Source: Parvibaculum sp049671045 | GTDB taxonomy: Bacteria; Pseudomonadota; Alphaproteobacteria; Parvibaculales; Parvibaculaceae | DNA: 59,767 nt | Direction: 5' to 3' | Assembly: GCF_049671045.1 (NCBI RefSeq) | Contig: NZ_JBATUH010000021.1 | Location: 1-59,767 of the forward strand | In this document: positions 53,348-59,767 of the stretch, piece by piece | Position numbering within the stretch: the first letter of the stretch is position 1 | Layout of the letters: every line of letters begins with the position of its first letter | Notes under the pieces: generated by a model | Told to the model about the DNA's origin: nothing | Seen by the model: only the letters and a program-made list of their open reading frames with translations | Database searches by the model: none | Program-made: the position numbers and the translations under genes

Positions 53348-53776
53348 ATGGCCATGAGCATGATCATCGGTATCGGCAACGACATGATCGACATCAGGCG
53401 GGTCGAGCGGACGCTCGAGCGTTTCGGCGACCGCTTCACCGAGCGGATTTTCACCGAGGTGGAGCGGCAGAAATCCGACCGCCGGAAAAACCGGGCCGCC
53501 TCCTATGCCAAGCGTTTCGCGGCCAAGGAGGCATGCGCCAAGGCGCTCGGCACCGGGCTCAATCGCGGCGTCTTCTGGCGGGATATGGGGGTCGTCAACC
53601 TGCGCGGCGGCCAGCCCACCATGGCGCTGACAGGCGGCGCGCGCGCGCGGCTGGAGGCGATCACCCCGGCCGGCATGGAGGCCGTCATCCATATAACGAT
53701 TACGGATGATCATCCGCTCGCCCAGGCTTTTGTCATAATTTCGGCTATTCCGGCGGGGAATATGGCCGGCCGATAG
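53348..53776 (+). CDS. acpS: Holo-[acyl-carrier-protein] synthase
   Basis: A 142-residue AcpS that loads phosphopantetheine on ACP. The Mg-binding Asp lies in IGIGNDMIDIRRVE and the second motif is RFAAKEACAKALGTG. The start is either 53348 or the ATG six bases later; the second has a better-spaced GAGGG. Confidence 0.95.
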   Translation: MAMSMIIGIGNDMIDIRRVERTLERFGDRFTERIFTEVERQKSDRRKNRAASYAKRFAAKEACAKALGTGLNRGVFWRDMGVVNLRGGQPTMALTGGARARLEAITPAGMEAVIHITITDDHPLAQAFVIISAIPAGNMAGR

Positions 53777-53860
53777 AAGCCGTTGGTCGGGCCGAGGTCT
53801 ATGCTATTGTCCGCCTGTCCCGGGACGGGAATGGAAGGACCGGGACGCAGGAGCTGGATA

Positions 53861-54619
53861 ATGTCGATGAGTGAACAAGCAAATACTGGCCGGGGCGGCG
53901 CTATAGGCGAAAATATCCGCACCATAGGCTACGCACTTCTGATCGCCCTCATTATCAGGGCGTTTTTTTTCCAGCCCTTCAACATCCCGTCGAGTTCCAT
54001 GGTGCCGACGCTGCTCGTCGGCGACTACCTCTTCGTTTCCAAATTCAGCTACGGCTATTCGAAGCACTCGCTGCCCTTCAGCCCGCCGATTTTTGACGGG
54101 CGCATTCTCGCCCGCCAGCCGCACAGGGGCGATGTCGTCGTCTTCAAGAAGCCGACCGACAACAGGACGGATTTCATCAAGCGGCTGATCGGCCTTCCAG
54201 GCGACCGGATTCAGATGAAGGACGGGGTGCTCTATCTCAACGACACCGCGGTTTCCAAAGTCAGGATCGAGGATTTCGTCGAGCGCGACGAGTTCGGCAG
54301 CGTCATTCGCGTGCCGCAATATCGCGAGACGCTTCCCAACGGTGTGACCTACACGACGCTGGATTTCCAGCAGAACGGCGATCTCGACAACACCGACGTC
54401 TATGTCGTGCCGCCCGGTCACTATTTCATGATGGGCGACAATCGCGACAATTCGATGGATAGCCGCGTGCCGAGCGTGGTCGGCTACGTGCCGTTCGAGA
54501 ACCTCGTCGGAAAAGCCGAGATCATTTTCTTCTCCACCGATGGCAGCGCGCATTTCTGGGAGTTCTGGCGGTGGCCGTCCTCGATCCGCTGGAACCGCAT
54601 TTTAATGTGGGTCGATTGA
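53861..54619 (+). CDS. lepB: Signal peptidase I
   Basis: A 252-residue LepB. After one membrane helix (about 22-38) come the catalytic Ser in IPSSSMVPTLLVGDYLFVSK, the general-base Lys in DFIKRLIGLPGD and the box GDNRDNSMDSR. It removes signal peptides at the periplasmic face. The ATG at 53861 follows AGGAG; the frame is open to 53783 without a better site. Confidence 0.95.
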   Translation: MSMSEQANTGRGGAIGENIRTIGYALLIALIIRAFFFQPFNIPSSSMVPTLLVGDYLFVSKFSYGYSKHSLPFSPPIFDGRILARQPHRGDVVVFKKPTDNRTDFIKRLIGLPGDRIQMKDGVLYLNDTAVSKVRIEDFVERDEFGSVIRVPQYRETLPNGVTYTTLDFQQNGDLDNTDVYVVPPGHYFMMGDNRDNSMDSRVPSVVGYVPFENLVGKAEIIFFSTDGSAHFWEFWRWPSSIRWNRILMWVD

Positions 54620-55323
54620 GCCGGAATCGCAGTTCCCAATATCGGGCGCTCACGGCCCGCCTGGGACACAGCTTCAAGGATGAGAGCCTGCTCGATCTCG
54701 CGCTCAGCCATCCGAGCGCGGTGAGCGGCGCGGCCGAGGGCGCGAGCAATCAACGGCTCGAATTTCTGGGCGACAGGGTGCTCGGCCTCGTCATCGCCGA
54801 ATGGCTGCTCGGCGAGTATCCTGCGGCGGAGGAGGGCGAGCTTGCCGTGCGCCTCAATGCGCTCGTCCGCAAGGAGGCTTGCGCGGGCGTGGCCGAGAGG
54901 ATCGCGCTCGGTCCCTGCCTTGCGCTCGGCCCGGGCGAGGAGCGCGGGGGCGGGCGGGAAAAAACGGCGATTCTGGCCGATGCCTGCGAGGCGGTCATCG
55001 CCGCGCTCTATCTCGATGGCGGGCTTGGCGCGGCCGAGCGCTTCATCAGGACGGAATGGGCGGGGCTCATCGTGGGGCCGGCGCACGCGAGGCGCGATGC
55101 GAAAACCGCGCTTCAGGAATGGACGCAGGCGCGCGGACGTGGCATCCCCACATACAGGGAAGTCGGGCGCTCCGGTCCCGATCATGCGCCCGTCTTCACG
55201 GTGCAGGTGGAGATTTCCGGGCTCGAGCCCGTAACCGGCGAGGGCGGATCGAAGCGGCAGGCCGAGCAGGCGGCCGCTGGCGCCATGCTGATCAGAGAAG
55301 GTGTCTGGAACGACGATGAGTGA
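54571..55323 (+). CDS. rnc: Ribonuclease III
   Basis: A 250-residue RNase III that processes rRNA and other double-stranded RNA. The signature NQRLEFLGDRVLGL and the dsRBD (about 175-245, ALQEWTQARGRGIPTY, then GSKRQAEQAAAGAML) are present. The GTG start at 54571 has a GGGAG upstream and overlaps lepB by 49 bp; a TTG at 54616, overlapping the lepB stop, would give the commoner 235 residues. lepB-rnc-era is a conserved order. Confidence 0.94.
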   Translation: MAVLDPLEPHFNVGRLSRNRSSQYRALTARLGHSFKDESLLDLALSHPSAVSGAAEGASNQRLEFLGDRVLGLVIAEWLLGEYPAAEEGELAVRLNALVRKEACAGVAERIALGPCLALGPGEERGGGREKTAILADACEAVIAALYLDGGLGAAERFIRTEWAGLIVGPAHARRDAKTALQEWTQARGRGIPTYREVGRSGPDHAPVFTVQVEISGLEPVTGEGGSKRQAEQAAAGAMLIREGVWNDDE

Positions 55324-56248
55324 GACGGCAAACAGGAGCGGTGAGACGCGATGCGGCTTCGTCGCCATCATTGGCGCGCCCAATGCGGGCAAATCCACGC
55401 TGCTCAATGCGCTTGTTGGCTCCAAGGTCGCCATTGTCACGCATAAGGTGCAGACGACGCGCAGCCGCATTCGCGGCATTGCCATCGAGGGTGATGCGCA
55501 GATCATTTTCGTCGACACGCCGGGCATCTTCAAACCCAGGCGCCGGCTCGATCGCGCCATGGTGGAAGCCGCCTGGGGCGGGGCGGGCGACGCCGACCTC
55601 ATCGTGGTGATGGTGGACACCGAGCGCGGCCGCACCGCCGACGTCGAGCGCGTGCTCGAGGGCCTGCGCGATCAAGGCCGCAAGGCGATCCTCGTCCTCA
55701 ACAAGACGGACGCGCTCGCCAGCGACAAGGGGCGCGAGAAATTGCTGAAGCTCGCGAGCGATCTCGATGCGACGGGGCTTTTCAGCGACACCTTCATGAT
55801 CTCGGCGCTCACCGGCGACGGTGTCGCCGATCTGAAGAGGCATATCGCGGAGCGCATGCCGAAGGGCGCGTGGCACTATCCGGAGGATCAGGCGGCCGAC
55901 GTGCCCCTGCGCTCTCTCGCGGCGGAAGTCACGCGCGAGAAGCTCTTTCTCAGGCTCCATGATGAACTTCCCTACGAGCTCACCGTGGAGACGGAGCAGT
56001 GGGAGCACAAGAAGGACGGCTCGATCCGCATCCAGCAGGTGATCTATGTCCAGCGCGAGAGCCAGCGCAAGATCGCGCTCGGCGCCGGCGGGCAGACGAT
56101 CAAGACGGTCGGCCAGCTCGCGCGCGCCGAACTCGAGGAAATGCTCGGAACGAAAGTGCATCTCTTCCTGTTCGTGAAAGTGCGCGAGAACTGGGGTGAG
56201 GATCGCGAGCGCTATCGCGAGATGGGCCTCGATTTCCCGAAGGATTGA
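55316..56248 (+). CDS. era: GTPase Era
   Basis: A 310-residue Era, needed for 30S ribosome assembly. G1 is GAPNAGKST, G3 DTPG and G4 NKTD, with a C-terminal KH domain (about 215-300, RESQRKIALGAGGQTIKTVG). The ATG at 55316 overlaps rnc by 8 bp. Confidence 0.96.
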   Translation: MSETANRSGETRCGFVAIIGAPNAGKSTLLNALVGSKVAIVTHKVQTTRSRIRGIAIEGDAQIIFVDTPGIFKPRRRLDRAMVEAAWGGAGDADLIVVMVDTERGRTADVERVLEGLRDQGRKAILVLNKTDALASDKGREKLLKLASDLDATGLFSDTFMISALTGDGVADLKRHIAERMPKGAWHYPEDQAADVPLRSLAAEVTREKLFLRLHDELPYELTVETEQWEHKKDGSIRIQQVIYVQRESQRKIALGAGGQTIKTVGQLARAELEEMLGTKVHLFLFVKVRENWGEDRERYREMGLDFPKD

Positions 56249-56322
56249 GGGGCGCGCGATCCGCGTCCGCCCTTGGCGACCATCCTGGCGTCGCAGGGGC
56301 GGCCGAAGTGAGGTGAACGCTC

Positions 56323-57084
56323 TTGGAATGGCGTGACGAAGGCATTGTGCTCTCCGCGCGGCCCTACGGCGAAACGGGCGCGATCGTCGAGCTTTTGACG
56401 CGCGCGCATGGCCGCCATCTCGGCCTTGTGCGCGGCGGCGCGGCGCGGCGTCACAAGAGCATGCTGCAACCGGGAAACAGCCTCGCGGCGCATTGGCGCG
56501 CGCGCCTCGCCGAACATCTCGGCACCTATACGGTGGAGACGCAGAAGCCGCGCGCGGGGCTCATCATGGAAAATGGCTTCTCGCTTCTCGGGCTGAGCGC
56601 CGCTTGCGCGGTGGCGGGCGTCATTCCCGAGCGGGAGGCGCATCCCGCGCTCTATGAGGGCTTCGAGCTTCTGCTCGACACGATGGAGGATGCGGATATC
56701 TGGCCCGCCGTCTATGTGCGCTGGGAGCTTGGCCTGCTTCAGGAGCTTGGCTTCGGGCTCGATCTCGGCCAATGCGCCGCGACAGGCGCGCGCGAGGATC
56801 TCGTCTATGTCTCGCCGAGAAGCGGCGCGGCGGTCAGCCGCGCGGCGGGCGAACCGTGGCGGGACCGCCTCTTTCGTCTGCCGCCGTTTCTCGTCGGCTC
56901 GCAGGCGGGCGAGGCGACGGCCGAGGATGTGCTGGAAGGGCTTCGCATCACCGGGCATTTTCTCGACAGGCATCTCTTTTCCGCGCAGCAGCGTCACCTG
57001 CCCGATGCGCGGATCAGGCTTCAGGAGCGCATCGCGGCGCGGTCCCGAGGCCAGACGGCGGGGCACGGCGAATCGCTGATATAA
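56323..57084 (+). CDS. recO: DNA repair protein RecO
   Basis: A 253-residue RecO, which loads RecA at gaps with RecR. It begins MEWRDEGIVLSARPYGETGA (parts MEWRDEGIVLS and GETGAIVELLTR) with an OB fold, then a helical domain; the zinc cysteines of some RecO proteins are absent. It starts with TTG at 56323, preceded by GAGGTGA, which decides this start. Confidence 0.93.
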   Translation: MEWRDEGIVLSARPYGETGAIVELLTRAHGRHLGLVRGGAARRHKSMLQPGNSLAAHWRARLAEHLGTYTVETQKPRAGLIMENGFSLLGLSAACAVAGVIPEREAHPALYEGFELLLDTMEDADIWPAVYVRWELGLLQELGFGLDLGQCAATGAREDLVYVSPRSGAAVSRAAGEPWRDRLFRLPPFLVGSQAGEATAEDVLEGLRITGHFLDRHLFSAQQRHLPDARIRLQERIAARSRGQTAGHGESLI

Positions 57085-57237
57085 TCGCCATCCGCCGACA
57101 TCCAATCGTCATGGCCCGTTCCCGCCGGGCCGTTCGTGTCGTCCGCCCGGCATCGAGGGAGCGGCACGATGATCCGAAACGAAGAGTCGCAAGCCGATCC
57201 TTGCGCCGTAAAAAGTGCCGATGAAAGCTGAACCGAT

Positions 57238-59487
57238 ATGACCAAACTTGCCCCGCCGCCCCATGGGCCCGAGCATGAGATCAAGCTTCGCGACGCGCTG
57301 GAAGAGCGCTATCTCGCCTATGCGCTCTCGACCATCATGCATCGCGCGCTGCCCGATGTGCGCGACGGGCTGAAGCCGGTCCACCGCCGCGTCCTCTATG
57401 CCATGCGTCAGCTCAAGCTCGATCCGGGCTCGGGCTTCAAGAAGTCCGCGCGTGTGGTGGGCGATGTCATCGGCCGCTATCACCCGCATGGCGATCAGTC
57501 CGTCTATGACGCGCTGGTGCGTCTCGCGCAGGATTTCTCCGTGCGCTATCCGCTCGTCGACGGCCAGGGCAATTTCGGCAATGTCGACGGCGATAACGCG
57601 GCGGCGATGCGCTACACCGAAGCGCGGCTCACCGATGTCGCAGCGCTCCTGCTCGACGAGATGGACGACGACACCGTCGATTTTCGCGAGACTTATGACG
57701 GCGAGGACAGGGAGCCGGTGGTTCTGCCCGGCGCTTTTCCGAACCTGCTTGCGAATGGCGCTTCCGGCATCGCGGTCGGCATGGCGACATCGATCCCGCC
57801 GCACAATGCGGCGGAGCTTTGCGACGCGGCGCTCCATCTCATCAAGCATCCCAATGCCCGGACGGATAAACTCGTCGAATTCGTGCAAGGCCCCGACTTC
57901 CCGACCGGCGGCATCATCGTCGAGAGCCGCGAGGCCATTGCCGAGGCCTATGCGACCGGCCGCGGCGGTTTCCGGGTCCGCGCGCGCTGGGTGCGCGAGG
58001 AACTGCCGCGCGGGCACTGGCAGATCGTCGTCACCGAAATTCCTTATCAGGTGCAGAAGTCGAAGCTCATCGAGAAGATTGCCGAGCTTCTGGTGGCGAA
58101 GAAGCTGCCGCTGCTCGACGATGTGCGCGACGAATCCGCCGAGGAGATCCGGCTCGTTCTCGTGCCGAAGAGCAAGACGGTCGATCCCGAGCATCTGATG
58201 GAGTCGCTTTTCCGTGCGAGCGATCTGGAAAGCCGTTTTCCGCTCAATCTGAACGTGCTTTCTGCCGAGCAGGTGCCGGGCGTCATGTCGCTGCGCGATG
58301 CGCTTCAGGCATGGCTCGATCATCGCAAGGTCGTTCTCATCCGGCGCTCGAACTTCCGCCTGCAGAAGATCGCCAAGCGGCTCGAGGTTCTCGACGGCTA
58401 TCTCATCGCCTATCTCAATCTCGATGAGGTTATCCGCATCATCCGCGAGGAGGACGAGCCGAAGGCCGAGCTGATGCGCGTCTTCAAGCTCACCGACAAT
58501 CAGGCGGAAGCTATCCTCAACATGCGCCTCAGGAGCTTGCGCAAGCTCGAGGAAATGGAGATCCGCGGCGAGCACAAGGAGCTGATCGCCGAGCAGAAGG
58601 CGCTGAACGCGCTTCTCAAGTCCGAGCAGGCGCAATGGGCGAAGGTCGGCGAGGAGATCAGGGAGGTGAAGGCGAAGTACGGTCCGAAGACCGAGCTTGG
58701 CCGCCGCCGCACCACCTTCGCGGACGCGCCCGCGATCGAGTTTGTACCGCCGGAGGCGATGATCGAGCGCGAGCCCGTCACCATCGTCTGCTCAGCCAAG
58801 GGCTGGATTCGTTCGATGAAGGGCCACCTCGCGCCCGATGCGGAGATCAAATACAAGGAAGGCGATGGCGAGCGTTTCGTGCTTCACGCCGAGACGACGG
58901 ACAAGCTGATCCTTTTTGCGACCGATGGCCGCTTCTACACGCTCGCTGCCGACAAGCTGCCGGGCGGACGCGGACATGGCGAGCCGGTGCGGCTTCTCAT
59001 CGACATGGAGGAGGGCCGCGAGATCGTGCAGATCTTCGTGCACCAGCCCGGACGCAAGCTCCTCGTCGCCTCGCTTGAGGGTAATGGCTTCATCGTGCCG
59101 GAGGACGAGGTCGTGGCGATGCGGCGCGCGGGCAAGCAGGTGCTCAATGTTTCGGGCGCCGACGAGGCGGTCGCCTGCGCGGTGGTGCAGGGCGATCATG
59201 TGGCCGTCATCGGCGAGAACAGGAAGCTGCTTCTCTTCCCGATCGCCGAGGTCAACGAGATGACGCGCGGCAAGGGTATGCGCTTGCAGAGCTACAAGGA
59301 TGGCGGCCTCGACGACGTCAAATGCTTCCGCCTCAAGGACGGGCTCACCGTCTATGACCGCTCGGGGCGCGCGCGCCTGTTCGCCGATCTCAAGGACTGG
59401 GTCGGCAAGCGCGCTCAGGCGGGCCGCCTGCCGCCAAAGGGCTTCCCGTCAGGTCCGAAGTTCGGCGGCGCGTTCGGCGCGGCGTAG
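57238..59487 (+). CDS. parC: DNA topoisomerase IV subunit A
   Basis: A 749-residue ParC that separates daughter chromosomes. The breakage-reunion domain carries the catalytic Y126 in AAAMRYTEARLT and the helix GRYHPHGDQSVYDALVR, where Gln87 stands at the Ser80 position of E. coli ParC. A beta-pinwheel C-terminal domain follows from about 500. The length fits alphaproteobacterial ParC. Confidence 0.96.
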   Translation: MTKLAPPPHGPEHEIKLRDALEERYLAYALSTIMHRALPDVRDGLKPVHRRVLYAMRQLKLDPGSGFKKSARVVGDVIGRYHPHGDQSVYDALVRLAQDFSVRYPLVDGQGNFGNVDGDNAAAMRYTEARLTDVAALLLDEMDDDTVDFRETYDGEDREPVVLPGAFPNLLANGASGIAVGMATSIPPHNAAELCDAALHLIKHPNARTDKLVEFVQGPDFPTGGIIVESREAIAEAYATGRGGFRVRARWVREELPRGHWQIVVTEIPYQVQKSKLIEKIAELLVAKKLPLLDDVRDESAEEIRLVLVPKSKTVDPEHLMESLFRASDLESRFPLNLNVLSAEQVPGVMSLRDALQAWLDHRKVVLIRRSNFRLQKIAKRLEVLDGYLIAYLNLDEVIRIIREEDEPKAELMRVFKLTDNQAEAILNMRLRSLRKLEEMEIRGEHKELIAEQKALNALLKSEQAQWAKVGEEIREVKAKYGPKTELGRRRTTFADAPAIEFVPPEAMIEREPVTIVCSAKGWIRSMKGHLAPDAEIKYKEGDGERFVLHAETTDKLILFATDGRFYTLAADKLPGGRGHGEPVRLLIDMEEGREIVQIFVHQPGRKLLVASLEGNGFIVPEDEVVAMRRAGKQVLNVSGADEAVACAVVQGDHVAVIGENRKLLLFPIAEVNEMTRGKGMRLQSYKDGGLDDVKCFRLKDGLTVYDRSGRARLFADLKDWVGKRAQAGRLPPKGFPSGPKFGGAFGAA

Positions 59488-59509
59488 CAGCCCGCAAGCG
59501 CGGGCGATG

Positions 59510-59590
59510 TGGACGCGTCATGCCCCGCTTCATGCGGGGCATCCACGACTATAAGGCCGGGCACGGAGGAAATGGATGCCGGGTCAAGCA
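59510..59590. repeat. Palindromic repeats downstream of parC
   Basis: ATGCCCCGC/GCGGGGCAT flanked by GTGGA/TCCAC (about 59510-59548) forms a long hairpin without a T-run. About 30 bp on, GGATGCCGGGTCAAGC (59575-59590) looks like half of a second, similar palindrome (GGATGCCxGG...). Short palindromes of this form recur in many alphaproteobacterial genomes. Confidence 0.5.
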
Positions 59591-59600
59591 ACCGTGGACG

Positions 59601-59767
59601 TTATTGAGCGAAAGCGGGGTCTGAGCGAGCGATGGCATTGAGGATGGTGATGAGCTTTCGCACGGTGGCGATCATGGCGAGCTTGAAGGGTTTTCCACGC
59701 GTTCTGAGGTTTTGATAGAAGCCGCCGAGAACGGGATCCCTGACCTTGATGGCGCTGAGGACGGCCA
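59601..59767 (-). CDS. IS110-family transposase, C-terminal end (partial)
   Basis: The minus strand from the window edge to a TAA at 59601-59603 encodes the last 55 residues of a transposase: VLGGFYQNLRTRGKPFKLAM, then IATVRKLITILNAIARSD. The pattern FYxxLRxxGKPxKxAxxAxxRKLLxxLN is typical of the end of IS110/IS1111 transposases (DEDD-type recombinases). The rest lies beyond the right edge. It abuts the palindromic repeats. Confidence 0.72.
   Translation of the reverse strand, partial: AVLSAIKVRDPVLGGFYQNLRTRGKPFKLAMIATVRKLITILNAIARSDPAFAQ

Overview
This is a GC-rich alphaproteobacterial chromosome segment. The housekeeping order at the right (folK, rpoZ, rsh, pyrE, pdxJ, acpS, lepB, rnc, era, recO, parC) and a Rhodopseudomonas-like BadI suggest the Hyphomicrobiales. 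A Parvibaculum-like genus is possible but is a guess from gene content only.

Positions 1-4440 look like the end of an integrated element. They hold a large helicase-nuclease restriction protein (running off the left edge), its overlapping WYL-domain regulator, a small excisionase-like HTH protein, and then a 19-bp copy of the 3' end of a tRNA-Ser gene that probably marks the attachment site. Next come remnants of an IS3-family element (about 4590-4979) that abut, and seem to clip, the old end of a CRISPR array.

Positions 4976-16637 are a complete type I-E CRISPR-Cas locus read leftwards: cas3, cse1 (cas8e), cse2, cas7e, cas5e, cas6e, cas1e, cas2e, a short leader, then 47 repeats and 46 spacers with an exact 61-bp period. 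All cas catalytic residues that I could place are present, so the system looks functional.

Positions 17279-29247 are a catabolic island for L-fucose: L-fuconate dehydratase and a divergent IclR regulator, then a tightly overlapping operon with fucose dehydrogenase (AKR), fuconolactonase, a second acid-sugar dehydratase-like enzyme, a mutarotase, 2-keto-3-deoxy-fuconate dehydrogenase (SDR), a diketo-acid hydrolase (FAH family) and a cytoplasmic GH29 alpha-L-fucosidase. A DUF1302/DUF1329 envelope pair follows. Together these form a full non-phosphorylating route from fucosides to pyruvate plus lactate, but no conventional transporter is encoded. A 13-bp motif occurs exactly twice, at the two promoter regions of the cluster.

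Positions 29330-47704 are mixed chromosomal genes: a SleB-type wall hydrolase, a RodZ-like HTH/SH3 membrane protein, an orphan formate dehydrogenase alpha subunit, an RND pump and its adaptor, BadI, a methyltransferase behind an orphan terminator, a lytic transglycosylase with a lysine-rich segment, dapA-smpB, a sulfite-oxidase-like molybdoenzyme, a family 5 uracil-DNA glycosylase and a NYN protein. The rest is the housekeeping run, ending in the C-terminus of an IS110-family transposase next to palindromic repeats.
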